Source: Miltoncostaea sp963770865 (GTDB lineage Bacteria; Actinomycetota; Thermoleophilia; Miltoncostaeales; Miltoncostaeaceae). Taken from it: a DNA stretch of 64,000 nt. Below are positions 50,199 through 59,425 of this stretch, in pieces. Positions within the stretch are counted from its first letter, which is position 1. Every line of letters begins with the position of its first letter. A program made the position numbers and the translations under genes. A model generated the notes under the pieces. It saw nothing but the letters and a program-made list of their open reading frames with translations, was not told where the DNA came from and made no database searches. The stretch lies in contig CAVYRD010000001.1 of assembly GCA_963770865.1 (NCBI GenBank), positions 248,001 to 312,000 of the forward strand, written 5' to 3'.

Positions 50199-50762
50199 AT
50201 GAGCACCGGATCGCGCTCCACCGCCCCCCGCGCCGCCGACGACCCGATGCCGGCCGTGAGGGCGCGCGCCGGGAACATGATGGGCCGCAACGTCAACGGC
50301 TGGACCCCCGAGCGCGCCGCCGCCTGGGAGGGGATGCTCGAGCTCTCGCGGGTGCTGCGCCGCGCGGCCGAGGTCCTGCTCGAGGACCGTCACGAGCTCG
50401 GCATCAGCATGCTCGGCATCCTGGGGCGCCTGCTGCGCGCGCCGGAGCAGACCCTGCGTCAGACCGACCTCGCCGACGCGATGGGCCTGAGCCTGAGCCG
50501 CGTCTCGCGGCTGATCGACGCCCTCGAGGCCCGGGGGCTGGTCGCCCGCCGGCCCTGCCCGACCGACGCGCGCGCCGTCAACGTCGAGCTGACCCGCGCC
50601 GGGCGCGCCCGCGCGACGGCCGCCCAGGACACGGTCCACGCCTTCGTCTCGGAGCGCTTCATCGAGCCGCTGACCGAGGAGGAGATCGCGGTCCTGGCGG
50701 GCGCCTTCACCAAGCTCATCCGGCGCGCCCCGCGCGATCCCGAGGCGCCGGACGCCTCCTGA
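50199..50762 (+). CDS. MarR-family transcriptional regulator
   Basis: The 187-aa protein has the winged-helix pattern of MarR: ISMLGILGRLLRAPEQTLRQ, TDLADAMGLSLSRVSRLIDA, LEARGLVARRPCPTDARAVN. It probably represses its own operon by binding at 48590-48618 and responds to phenolic or quinone ligands; the ligand is inferred from the VOC neighbour. One Cys occurs in the wing. Confidence 0.87.
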   Translation: MSTGSRSTAPRAADDPMPAVRARAGNMMGRNVNGWTPERAAAWEGMLELSRVLRRAAEVLLEDRHELGISMLGILGRLLRAPEQTLRQTDLADAMGLSLSRVSRLIDALEARGLVARRPCPTDARAVNVELTRAGRARATAAQDTVHAFVSERFIEPLTEEEIAVLAGAFTKLIRRAPRDPEAPDAS

Positions 50763-50766
50763 CACG

Positions 50767-50794
50767 GGACGACCCCGCCGGAGCGGGGCCGTCC
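50767..50794 (+). terminator. Hairpin after marR
   Basis: GGACGACCCCGC-loop-GCGGGGCCGTCC with one mismatch, 4 bp after the marR stop. It lies between convergent genes and could serve both. A similar word forms the terminator at 53054. Confidence 0.65.
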
Positions 50795-50819
50795 TGCGAT
50801 CGGAGCCGGCGGCAGCGCG

Positions 50820-51878
50820 TCAGCGCCGGGCCTCGAGGACGAGGTTGAACGGCGTCTCGTGGGCGACGCGCACCGAGCCGAAGCCCGCCTCCCGGAGGAC
50901 GGCCGCGATGCGGGCCGGGCCGGCCTGCGCGCCGAGGGCGAGCCCGACCTCCTCCGAGCGGGAGTGCGGGCAGCAGAGGACCGTCGAGCCGGTGTAGTAC
51001 AGGCGGCCGATGATCCCGACGTTCTCGCCGACCGCGTCCGCGGCGTACGGCTCGACGACCATCAGGGTCCCGTCCTCCACGAGCGCCTCGCGCGCGTGCC
51101 GGGCGGCCCCGACGGGGTCGCCGAGGTCGTGGAGCATGTCGAAGAAGCAGATCAGGTCGTAGCCGTCGGCGGGGTAGGACTTCGCGTCGGCGCGCCGGAA
51201 CGCGACCCGGCCCGCGACGCCGGCCGCCTCGGCCTCGGCGCGTGCCGTCTCGAGCGAGGCCTCGTGCGTGTCGAAGCCGTCGACGCGGCAGCGCCCGAAC
51301 GCCTGCGCCAGCAGGACCGACGAGTGCCCGTGGCCGCAGCCCACGTCCGCGACGCGGGCCCCGCGCTCCAGTCGCTCGACGACGCCGTCGAGGGCCGGGA
51401 GCCACTCCGGCACCAGCGAGGCGCGGTAGGCGTTGCGGTAGAGGGCGGAGACCCCGCAGTACATGCGCGCGTCGTGCTCGCCCCAGGGGATCCCCGCGCC
51501 GGTGCGGAACGCGTCGAGCGTCCGTTCCTGGTCGAACCACATCGACGCCGGGATCTCGAACGCGGGCGGCAGGAAGAACGGGCTGTCCTCGTCCACGAGC
51601 ACCGGCACGTGCTCGGCCGGCAGCTCGTAGGTCCCGGACTCCTCGTGGTGCACGAGGTAGCCGCCCGCCACCTGCGAGTTCAGCCACTCGCGCACGTAGC
51701 GCTCCTCGCACCCCGTCCGGCTCGCGACCTCGAACGCGCTCAGCGGCCCCTGCCCGGCCAGCGCGCGGTAGAGCCCGAGCCGGTGCCCTGTGCTGACCAT
51801 CACGCCGCCATAGCAGGCGGCCAGATCGGCCAGGGCCTGCCCGACGAACGCCTCCGTCGTCCTCTCCTCGACCGGCAT
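50820..51878 (-). CDS. Class I SAM-dependent methyltransferase (Rv2258c-like)
   Basis: The 352-aa protein has an N-terminal winged-helix/dimerisation domain (LADLAACYGGVMVSTGHRLG, GCEERYVREWLNSQVAGGYL) and a Rossmann methyltransferase core with ARVADVGCGHGHSSVLLAQA (motif I), DLICFFDMLHDLGDPVG and EDGTLMVVEPYA. The class transfers methyl groups to small molecules; the substrate is unknown. GGGAGG before ATG 51878 sets the start. Confidence 0.85.
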   Translation of the reverse strand: MPVEERTTEAFVGQALADLAACYGGVMVSTGHRLGLYRALAGQGPLSAFEVASRTGCEERYVREWLNSQVAGGYLVHHEESGTYELPAEHVPVLVDEDSPFFLPPAFEIPASMWFDQERTLDAFRTGAGIPWGEHDARMYCGVSALYRNAYRASLVPEWLPALDGVVERLERGARVADVGCGHGHSSVLLAQAFGRCRVDGFDTHEASLETARAEAEAAGVAGRVAFRRADAKSYPADGYDLICFFDMLHDLGDPVGAARHAREALVEDGTLMVVEPYAADAVGENVGIIGRLYYTGSTVLCCPHSRSEEVGLALGAQAGPARIAAVLREAGFGSVRVAHETPFNLVLEARR

Positions 51879-51972
51879 CGTCAACCTCCCGTTCCTGGTT
51901 TCACCGACCTGGCCACGGTCGCCGTTGCGGCTCGGGGGCGGAAGGGTGAGACTGCCCGGAACAGGTTCGAAC

Positions 51973-53096
51973 GTGCCAACGGACACCCGACCCAGCCGCC
52001 GCGAGCCCCTCCGGGTCTCGCTGCTCGTGTTCCCCGACGCCGCGGTCGGCAGCCTCACCGGCATGTACGACACGCTCTCCTGCTTCCCGCTCGTGAGCAG
52101 CGTCGACCCGGCGGTGCCCTCCGTGCCCCCCTTCCACGTCGAGCTGGTCGGCGCCCCGGGCGGCCCGGTCACGACGGCGAGCGGGATCCCCCTCCCCGTG
52201 CACCGCTCGATCGACGACCCCGGACGGACCGACATCGCGATCGTCCCGTCACTGCTCGTCCGCGACGGCGCCTGGGAGCGCGGCCGCCACCCCCGGCTGG
52301 TGGCGTGGCTGACGCGCGTGCACGCGGAGGGGGGGCTCCTGTGCTCCGCGTGCTCGGGCGTGCTCCTGATCGCGGAGACCGGGCTCCTGTCGGGCCGGAG
52401 CGTCACGATGCACCCGGCCTACGCGGCCACCTTCCGGGACAACTACCCGGACGTCGGGCTGAGGCTCGACGAGGTGCTCGTCGCGACCGGCGAGCGCCAG
52501 GAGCTCGTGATGTCCGGCGCGTCGGCCTCCTGGCACGACCTCGTCCTCTACCTCGTCGCGCGCCACGTCGGGCCCACCGTCGCCCAGGCCCTCGCGAAGT
52601 ACCTGCTCCTGCAGTGGCACACCGAGGCCAGGCGCCGTACGTGCCCTTCCACGCGCCGCTCGACCACGGCGACGGGGTCGTCGCGGAGGCGCAGGAGTGG
52701 CTGCGCGCCCACTACGCCGTCGCCGCCCCCGTGGCCGAGCTCGTCGAGCGCTCCGGGCTGCCGGAGCGGACGTTCAAGCGCCGCTTCACCGCGGCGACCG
52801 GGCACTCGCCGATCGCGTACGTCCAGCGCGTCCGCGTGGAGGAGGCCAAGCGGCGCCTCGAGCGCACCGCGGAGTCGGTCGACGCGATCAGCTACGCCGT
52901 CGGGTACGAGGACCCCGCCTCCTTCCGCCGACTCTTCAAGCGCATCGCCGGCATAACCCCGGGCGCGTACCGGCGCAAGCTGCGGCTCCCGGCCTTCGCG
53001 AGGGCGGACGCCCGCCCGGGCGGACGGCCGAGCGCCGGACGGCGCCTGAATTGGGACGACCCCGCCGAGGCGGGGTCGTCCTTTAGCAGGCCGTAA
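51973..53096 (+). CDS. GlxA-type regulator (DJ-1/PfpI plus AraC helix-turn-helix), frameshifted
   Basis: The N-terminal DJ-1/PfpI-like domain (LRVSLLVFPDAAVGSLTGMY, GGLLCSACSGVLLIAETGLL) and C-terminal AraC domain (AEAQEWLRAHYAVAAPVAEL, LPERTFKRRFTAATGHSPIA, YAVGYEDPASFRRLFKRIAG) are in different frames, joined near 52630. GlxA-type proteins activate or repress catabolic genes. The C-terminal frame stays open into the terminator at 53054, so the true stop may be earlier if another indel is present. It diverges from the methyltransferase gene. Confidence 0.8.
53054..53081 (+). terminator. Perfect hairpin between the AraC-type gene and rnpB
   Basis: GGACGACCCCGCC-GA-GGCGGGGTCGTCC then TTT: perfect 13-bp arms. 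It can end the plus-strand regulator transcript and, read the other way, lies just after the RNase P RNA 3' end. Confidence 0.8.
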
Positions 53097-53420
53097 GCCG
53101 GATTCTGTCGTGGGCAGCCATCCATCTGGGACGCCTGTCGCCAGACGCCTCATGCGGCCGACCTGGAGCTGGGCGAGCAACCCGTGACGCCCCGGTTTGG
53201 CCTTGCACCGAGTGGGGTTTACCGAGCCGGCCTGTCACCAGACCGCTGGTGCGCTCTTACCGCACCTTTTCACCGTTGCCGCCGACGCGAGCGCCGAGGC
53301 TGTGTATTTCTGTGGCACTTTCCCTGGGGTTTCCCCCGCTGGCCGTTAACCAGCACCCTGCTCTGCGGTGTCCGGACTTTCCTCGAGCCGCCGAGGCGAC
53401 CCGCGGCTGCCTGACCTGCC
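53083..53420 (-). ncRNA. rnpB: RNase P RNA (bacterial class A)
   Basis: The minus strand has the conserved blocks of M1 RNA: GAGGAAAGTCCGGAC near the 5' end (P4 strand), GGGTGCTGGTTAACGGCCAG, GGGAAACCCCAGGGAAAGTG, CCACAGAAA, GGTAAGAGCGCACC, then AGACAGAAT-like ACGACAGAATCCGGCTTACG at the 3' end (second P4 strand). It is the catalytic RNA that trims the 5' ends of tRNAs. Ends are set to within about 10 nt. Antisense open frames here are meaningless. Confidence 0.95.
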
Positions 53421-53436
53421 GTGTGAGAGTAGCGCC

Positions 53437-54390
53437 ATGCGCGTCGTCTCGCTCCTGCCGTCCGCGACCGAGATCCTCTTCGCCCTCGGGGCCGGCGACC
53501 ATGTCGTCGGCGTCACCTTCGAGTGCGACCACCCGCCCGAGGCGCGCCGGCGGCGGATCGTCTCGACGAGCGCGCTCGCCGGGGGACTGAGCCTCGCCGA
53601 GATCGACGCCGCCGTCTCGGCGAGGATGGCGGCGGGCGAGGACCTCTACCACTTGGACGAGGGCGCCCTGGCGAGCCTCGCCGCCGACCTGGTCGTGACC
53701 CAGGACCTCTGCGCCGTCTGCGCGGTGGACGCCGCCGACGTGGCGGCCGCGCTCGATCACCTGGGCTGCGAGGGCCGGGTGCTCACCGTGGCGCCGACCG
53801 ACCTGGAGGGCGTGCTCGGCTCGATACGCGACCTCGGCGCCGCCGTCGGCGCCGACGCCCGGGCGGACGAGCTGGTCGCAGGGCTGCGCGCGCGCCTCGC
53901 CGCGGTCGCGGAGCGGGTCGCCGGCGCTCCCGCGCCCCGGACCCTGCTCCTCGAGTGGACCGACCCGCCGTTCGCGCCGGGGCACTGGGTGCCCGAGATG
54001 ATCGAGGCCGCCGGCGGGCGCAACGTGCTCGGCGCGGCGGGTAGCCGCTCGGATCGCGTGTCCTGGGACGACGTCGCCGCCGCCCGGCCCGAGGTGATCG
54101 TGTGCGCACCCTGCGGGCTGGACCTGCCGGCGTCGGCCCGGGCGGCCGAGGCCGCTCTCGGCCTCGGCGTGCTGCCCGCCGGCGCCGAGGTCTGGGCCGT
54201 GGATGCGAACGCGTCGTACGCACGGCCGGGCCCGCGCCTCATCGACGGCGTCGAGGCGCTCGCCGGCATCCTCCACCCGGCCCGTGCGCCGGCGCCCCCT
54301 CCGCACGCCGCACGGAGGATCCGCGCCCAGGGGGCCGATCCGGCGGTCAGAGCCGGCGGAGGACCCCCACCACGACCCCGAGGATGCTGA
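53437..54390 (+). CDS. Cobalamin/iron-siderophore-type ABC substrate-binding protein (BtuF-like)
   Basis: It starts MRVVSLLPSATEILFALGAG, DHVVGVTFECDHP, the BtuF/FhuD-like clamp fold, with DLVVTQDLCAVCAVDAADVA and WVPEMIEAAGGRNVLG. No signal peptide or lipobox is seen after this start, and the family has many such cytosol-predicted forms in actinobacteria. No permease or ATPase is adjacent. The end overlaps lexA by 44 bp; the low-complexity C-terminus (PPPHAARRIRAQG) may be an artefact of an indel. Confidence 0.75.
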   Translation: MRVVSLLPSATEILFALGAGDHVVGVTFECDHPPEARRRRIVSTSALAGGLSLAEIDAAVSARMAAGEDLYHLDEGALASLAADLVVTQDLCAVCAVDAADVAAALDHLGCEGRVLTVAPTDLEGVLGSIRDLGAAVGADARADELVAGLRARLAAVAERVAGAPAPRTLLLEWTDPPFAPGHWVPEMIEAAGGRNVLGAAGSRSDRVSWDDVAAARPEVIVCAPCGLDLPASARAAEAALGLGVLPAGAEVWAVDANASYARPGPRLIDGVEALAGILHPARAPAPPPHAARRIRAQGADPAVRAGGGPPPRPRGC

Positions 54391-54948
54391 CCTCGTCGGG
54401 CACGATCGGCGCGAAGGCGGAGTTCTCGGGCATCAGATGCACGCGGCCGTCGACGAACTTCAGCCGCTTCACCGTCGCCTCGTCCTCGATCTGGGCCACG
54501 ACGATCTCGCCCTCGTCGGCCGTCGGCCGCCGGGCCACGACGACCAGGTCGCCGTCGAGGATGCCGGCGTCGATCATCGAGTCGCCGGTGACGCGGAGCA
54601 TGAAGTCGCCCGGGAAGGGCGAGGCGATCCACTCCTCGACGTCCTGCTCGGCGAGGCGCGGCACGCCGGCGGCCACGGAGCCGACGAGCGGCAGGGCCTC
54701 GGCGGAGGGCGGGGGGCGGGCGCGGCCTCGACGGCGTCGCGGCACACGAACATCGCCCGGGGCTTGGTGGGGTCGCGGCGGATGTGACCGCCCGACTCGA
54801 GCTTGGCCAGGTGGGCGTGGACCGTTGACGGCGACGCCAGCCCGACGGCCAGGCCGATCTCGCGGACGGTGGGCGGATAGCCGGTCTCGCGGCAATGGCG
54901 CGAGATGAACGTGAGGATCGCGGACTGGCGGTCGGTGAGATCGTCCAT
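54347..54948 (-). CDS. lexA: LexA repressor (one frameshift)
   Basis: The N-terminal winged helix (LTDRQSAILTFISRHCRETG, YPPTVREIGLAVGLASPSTV, HAHLAKLESGGHIRRDPTKP) is followed, after a frame change near 54710, by LPLVGSVAAGVPRLAEQDVE with the Ala-Gly cleavage site. The catalytic domain has GDSMIDAGILDGD (Ser) and EATVKRLKFVDG (Lys). It represses SOS genes until RecA triggers self-cleavage. An SOS box lies 22 bp upstream. Loss of lexA is unlikely in a live cell, so the break is probably a sequencing indel. Confidence 0.9.
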
Positions 54949-54970
54949 GCCGGGGTGTGCCTCCGGGACG

Positions 54971-54984
54971 CGAACAGGTGTTCC
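54971..54984. promoter_or_regulatory. SOS box (LexA operator)
   Basis: CGAACAGGTGTTCC fits the actinobacterial LexA consensus CGAAC-N4-GTTCG, with one mismatch at the last base. Its position before lexA indicates autoregulation. Confidence 0.85.
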
Positions 54985-55059
54985 GGACGCTACCAGAGCG
55001 TGGGGCGAAATCCAGGACGCTCGGGGGATACCGGCCTCGTCTATACTCCCCCGGCCCAC

Positions 55060-55145
<86 letters not shown>

Positions 55146-55149
55146 CTGA

Positions 55150-55177
55150 CGAGGGCCCCGCTCCGGCGGGGCCCTCG
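55150..55177 (+). terminator. Terminator hairpin after tRNA-Leu
   Basis: CGAGGGCCCCG-6 nt-CGGGGCCCTCG, 4 bp after the tRNA. It probably ends the tRNA transcript. Confidence 0.8.
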
Positions 55178-55189
55178 GTCGTTCCAGCG

Positions 55190-56087
55190 AGGACGTCCGC
55201 TCGACCTGGCCCGAGGGCGCCGTCCCGCACCTGCCCGAGGATGTCGCGCAGCTCGGCGAGCTCTGTGCGCAGCATGTCGTGGACGTCGATCAGGTGCCTG
55301 CCGACGAGCTGCCCGCGCGCGCCCGGTTCGACCTGGGCCCGGACGGCGGGGGCGACCTCGCCGGCAAACGCCTCGATCACGACGGGGTCGTCGGCCATCA
55401 CGATGAACGTGCCGACGCCGTCCTCGACGGCCAGGCGCGCCAGGTCGTCCGCCGACGGGACGCCGCCGGCCAGGTTCAGCAGGCGGCGGATCTCCGACGG
55501 CCGGCGCCCGGCGCGGTCGGCCGCCTCGTCGATGGCCGCGTTGCCGGCGGCCAGGGCGCCCGGCTCGAGGTGCGGCCGGCTGGGCAGCCAGCCGTCGGCC
55601 TTGCGGCCCACCAGGTCGAGCATCCGCGGCTTGTACGCCCCGACCCAGATGCCCACGTCGTGGAGCGGCGCGGGCCCCCGCGCCGCTCCGTCGAGGCGGT
55701 GGTGCGCGCCCTCGACCCGGGCGCCGCCCGGCCGGCCCGTGTCCCACAGCGCGCGGATCACGTCGATCGCCTCCTCGAGCGCGGCGACGCTCTGCCCCGG
55801 GGTCAGCCGCGGGCCGCCCATCGCGGCGATGGCGTCCCAGAAGGCGCCGGCGCCGAGACCGAGCTCCGCGCCTCCGCGCTCAGACGCACGCGGCGGGTGC
55901 GGGCCGCGGCGAAGCAGAGCAGCGTCCAGGTGTCGAGGAACCGGGACTGGTACGGGTGGTCCTGGAACGTGACCAGGTCGAGGCCGGAGTCGTCGGCCAG
56001 GACGGCCAGCGCGAGGACGCCCTCGGGGTCCGCGGCCGCGGGCGTGATGAAGACCCCGAACGCGAGGTCGTGCCCGTAGTCGCCCAC
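55190..56087 (-). CDS. LLM-class flavin-dependent oxidoreductase (frameshifted)
   Basis: It starts MGDYGHDLAFGVFITPAAAD, LADDSGLDLVTFQDHPYQSR, LDTWTLLCFAAARTRRVRL, a luciferase-like (F420 or FMN) barrel. The frame changes near 55860 and continues RLTPGQSVAALEEAIDVIRA, IWVGAYKPRMLDLVGRKADG, WLPSRPHLEPGAL. The 3' end is uncertain because that frame stays open past the tRNA-Leu. It is probably an F420-dependent enzyme of unknown substrate. Confidence 0.72.
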
Positions 56088-56352
56088 GGACGCCAGCCTA
56101 GGGACAGGTGGCGGCGGGGGCCCCGGTCAGCGCCAGCAGGAGCGGCGCCAGAGGACGAGCATGCCCGTCACCCAGTGGAGCGCGTGTCGCATATGACCTC
56201 CATCGGCGCGACGGCGCTCCGGGATGAGCGCCCGCCCCGTGGACTTCGGTGTGCGCCCGGCGCGCTCCTGCCCGGGCGGGGACGGCGCGTCGGGTCACGG
56301 GGTCGCGAACGGGCCGGCGCCGGCGATCAGGCCGGCGCGACGACCCGGGCGG

Positions 56353-56493
56353 TCAGCCGAAGATGTTCCCGATGAGCTCGACGATCCAGGCCAGGATGTA
56401 GACCTGGAGCACGGCGCCGAGGTAGATGGCCAGCGCGATCACCGGAACGGCGATCGCACCCCCGACCCACTTGGTGGCTGTGGCGGTGTTCAT
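56353..56493 (-). CDS. 46-aa membrane protein
   Basis: MNTATATKWVGGAIAVPVIA, LAIYLGAVLQVYILAWIVEL forms one long or two short membrane helices. ATG 56493 was chosen because the preceding codons are not protein-like. Not recognised. Confidence 0.55.
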   Translation of the reverse strand: MNTATATKWVGGAIAVPVIALAIYLGAVLQVYILAWIVELIGNIFG

Positions 56494-56630
56494 CGCGGGG
56501 AACCCTACCCGCCGATCCGGCCGTCGGAAAGGGCGCTCCGGCACGAGGGGCACCTGACCCCGGAGGACGGGCCGAGGGGCCTCACTAGACTGGTGGCGCA
56601 CCCGCACCCGGACGAGGATGGACCCGCAGC

Positions 56631-56822
56631 ATGAGCACCGACTCCGCCCCCGAGCCCGCCCCCGCTCCCGTGACCCTCGAGAGCACGCGCGACGCCCTCC
56701 TGGCGGCGATCACCGCGCAGGTCGCCGGCGCGCCGAACGCCACGACGCTGCTGCGGCTGGCCGAGGCCTACGCCTGGACCGTCTCGCCCGGCCAGGCCCA
56801 CGGGGGCGCCGAGAGCATCTGA
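56631..56822 (+). CDS. Small helical hypothetical protein
   Basis: The 63-aa product MSTDSAPEPAPAPVTLESTR, DALLAAITAQVAGAPNATTL, LRLAEAYAW is plausible. It overlaps the convergent ABC ATPase by 55 bp, so one of the two ends may be misread. Not recognised. Confidence 0.5.
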   Translation: MSTDSAPEPAPAPVTLESTRDALLAAITAQVAGAPNATTLLRLAEAYAWTVSPGQAHGGAESI

Positions 56823-57605
56823 GCGGCCGCGACCAGGGCGCGCGCCCGGTCGCTGCGGGGCTCGGCGAGGATCCGCTCGGCGGGCCCCTCCTCCACGATG
56901 CGGCCGGCGTCCATCACGGCGACCCGGCCGGCCGTGCCGCGCACCGTCGGCAGGTCGTGGGAGATCAGCAGGTAGGCGAGCCCCTCACGCGCCCGGAGCT
57001 CCCCGAGCAGGGCCAGCACCTGCGCGCCGATCGAGGGGTCGAGCGCCGAGACGGGCTCGTCCAGCACGAGCAGCCGCGGGCGCAGGGCGAGCGCCCGGGC
57101 GATCGCGACCCGCTGCCGGGCGCCCCCCGAGAGCTCCGCGGGGCGGCGCGCGGCCGCCGACGCGGGCAGCCCGACCGCGTCGAGCAGCTCGGCCACGCGG
57201 GCGCGCCGCGCCGCGCCGCGCTCCACCCGGGAAGCCGCATCGGGAAGGCGATGCACGACCAGGGGCTCGGCCACGCTGGCACCGACACTCAGCCTCGGGT
57301 TGAGGCTGAGATAGGGGTCCTGGAAGACGATCTGGACCGCCCGGCGCAGCCGTATGCGCTCCGCCCCCCGCGCAGCGGGCCACGTCGATGCCCGCCAGCG
57401 TCACCGTCCCGGCGTCGGGGGCCTGGAGGCCGGTCACGACGCGCGCCAGGGTGCTCTTCCCGCAGCCGGACTCCCCCACAAGGCCCACCACCTCGCCCTC
57501 GGCGACCTCGAGATCGACCCCGGCGAGCGCCGGCACCGGCGGGGCGCCCCGGCCCCCGGGGTAGGCCAGCGCGATCCCGCGCGCCGACAGCAGCGGGGCG
57601 CTCAC
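56768..57605 (-). CDS. Peptide ABC transporter ATPase, DppF-like (frameshifted)
   Basis: Walker A GLVGESGCGKSTL is in the first frame. After a change near 57365, IVFQDPYLSLNPRLSVGAS (Q loop), the signature LSGGARQRVAIARAL, Walker B LLVLDEPVSALD and the switch His in LLISHDL follow. About 275 aa when joined. Its GTG start overlaps the stop of the previous ATPase by 4 bp. Last gene of the five-gene importer operon. Confidence 0.87.
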
Positions 57606-58567
57606 GGCGCGGCCTCCCCGGCCCTCGTCGCCTCGCCCGGGCCGAGGACGCAGGCGACCCGGCGGCCCGGGCCTGCGTCGCGCAGGGGCGGCACGACGGC
57701 GCACGCGTCGCGGCGCAGGGCGCAGCGCGGGGCGAAGGCGCAGCCCGGCGGCAGGGCGCCCGGCTCGGGGGGCGCGCCCGGGATGGGCACGCGCGGGCCG
57801 GCCGGCGCCCGCAGTCGCGGCGCCAGCGCCAGCAGCCCGGCCGTGTAGGGGTGGCGGGGGGCGGAGAGGATCTCCCGCGCCGGCCCCTCCTCCACGATCC
57901 GCCCCGCGTACATCACGGCCACGCGGTCTGCGAGACGGGCGACGGAGCCCATGTCGTGGGAGATCAGCAGCACCGCGAGCCCGCGCTCGCGGGCCCGCCC
58001 GGCGATCAGGTCCAGAACGGCGACCTGGACGGAGGGGTCGAGCGAGGCCGTCGGCTCGTCGGCCACCAGCACCTCGGGCCCCGGCGCGAGGGCCATCGCG
58101 ATCAGCGCCCGCTGGCGCTGGCCGCCGGAGAGCCGGTGCGGGTGGTCGTCGCGCGGCACGCCCACCTCGGCGAGCGCGGCGGCGGCGGCGGCGGCGGCCT
58201 CGGCGCGGCCCATGCCCCGGTGGACGCGCAGCACCTCGGCGATCTGGGCACCGACGCGCGCAACCGGGTCGAGGGCGGCGGCCGGGTCCTGCGGCACCAG
58301 CGCCACCCGGGCGCCGCGCACCCGGCGCGGGTCCAGCCCGCCCAGGCCGACCGGGCGCCCGTCCAGGGCCACGGTGCCCCCGACGCGCCGCGCCGGGGGC
58401 GGCACCAGGCCGAGAAGGGAGAGCCCGGTGAGCGACTTGCCCGCGCCGCTCTCGCCGACGAGGGCCGTGACGTCGCCGGCCTCCAGGTCGAGGTCGACCC
58501 CGTCCAGCAGCGCGACGCCGCCGGGGCCCTCCACCCGCAGGCCGCGGGCGCTCAGGAGGGGCGTCAC
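57602..58567 (-). CDS. Peptide ABC transporter ATPase, DppD-like
   Basis: The 321-aa protein has Walker A ALVGESGAGKSLT, Q loop LVPQDPAAALDPV, signature LSGGQRQRALIAMAL, Walker B VLVADEPTASLD and His in LLISHDM. The oligopeptide C-terminal extension CAFAPRCALRRDAC has the Cys residues that bind a cluster in DppD/OppD. GTG 58567 overlaps the permease stop. Confidence 0.92.
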   Translation of the reverse strand: MTPLLSARGLRVEGPGGVALLDGVDLDLEAGDVTALVGESGAGKSLTGLSLLGLVPPPARRVGGTVALDGRPVGLGGLDPRRVRGARVALVPQDPAAALDPVARVGAQIAEVLRVHRGMGRAEAAAAAAAALAEVGVPRDDHPHRLSGGQRQRALIAMALAPGPEVLVADEPTASLDPSVQVAVLDLIAGRARERGLAVLLISHDMGSVARLADRVAVMYAGRIVEEGPAREILSAPRHPYTAGLLALAPRLRAPAGPRVPIPGAPPEPGALPPGCAFAPRCALRRDACAVVPPLRDAGPGRRVACVLGPGEATRAGEAAP

Positions 58568-59425
58568 AGCGGCCACCGCCGCGGCCGGGCGGCCCCGCCC
58601 GGCGAGAGCGCCGCGCGCACCGCGTCGCCCAGCAGGCTCACCGCGAGCACGGTCAGCACGATCATCATCCCCGGGAAGAGCGACTGCCACGGGCGCTCCT
58701 CGATCGTGTCCTGCGCGCCGATCATCAGGGTGCCCCAGGAGGGCCGCCCGGCGGGGTCGAGCCCGAGCGAGAGGAACGACAGGGCGCTCTCGGCCAGCAG
58801 CGCGACGCCCACCGCGAGGGCCGCGAAGGCCGCGATCTCGGGGACGGCGGCGCTCAGCAGGTGGACGCGCACCACGCGCCCGCCCCCCGCGCCCGCGGCC
58901 CGGGCGGCCTGGACGTAGGGCAGCTCGCGGGTGCGCAGCGACGAGGCGCGCGTGAGCCGGAAGAGCGGCGGCCACGACATCAGCGCCAGGATGAGGATGA
59001 CCTCGGGCACGCCGACGTGCTCGAAGGTCAGGCTCAGCACGATCAGCACGACGAAGGCCGGCACGATCAGGAAGAGATCCGTGAGGCGCGAGAGCGCCGA
59101 GTCGATCCACCCGCCCCGCCAGGCGGCCGTCAGCCCCAGGCCCGCGCCCGACGACGGTGGCCGCGAGGGCCGTCGCCAGACCCACGAGCAGCGAGACCCG
59201 CCCTGCCGCCAGCACGCGGGTGAGCATGTCCTCGCCCAGCGTCCCCGTGCCGAACGGATGGGCCCAGCTCGGGCCCTGATTGCGGGCGAGGAGGTCCTGC
59301 TCGTCCACGCCGTAGGGCGAGAGGGCCGGGCCCAGGATGGACGCGAGGGCGATGGCCGCGAGCAGCGCGAGGCCCGCGATGCCGCCGGGGCCGAGGCGCC
59401 GCAGGCCGGCGAGTGCGCGCCTCAC
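58564..59425 (-). CDS. Peptide ABC transporter permease, DppC-like (frameshifted)
   Basis: N-terminal part GGIAGLALLAAIALASILGP, FGTGTLGEDMLTRVLAAGRV in one frame, then after a change near 59145 VLIVLSLTFEHVGVPEVILI and the EAA loop YVQAARAAGAGGGRVVRVHL. Together about 285 aa with six helices. Overlaps both neighbours by 4 bp. Confidence 0.87.

Noticed and set aside
53257..54306. 349-codon minus-strand frame
   Set aside because: It overlaps RNase P RNA and is antisense to the BtuF-like gene; no motifs.
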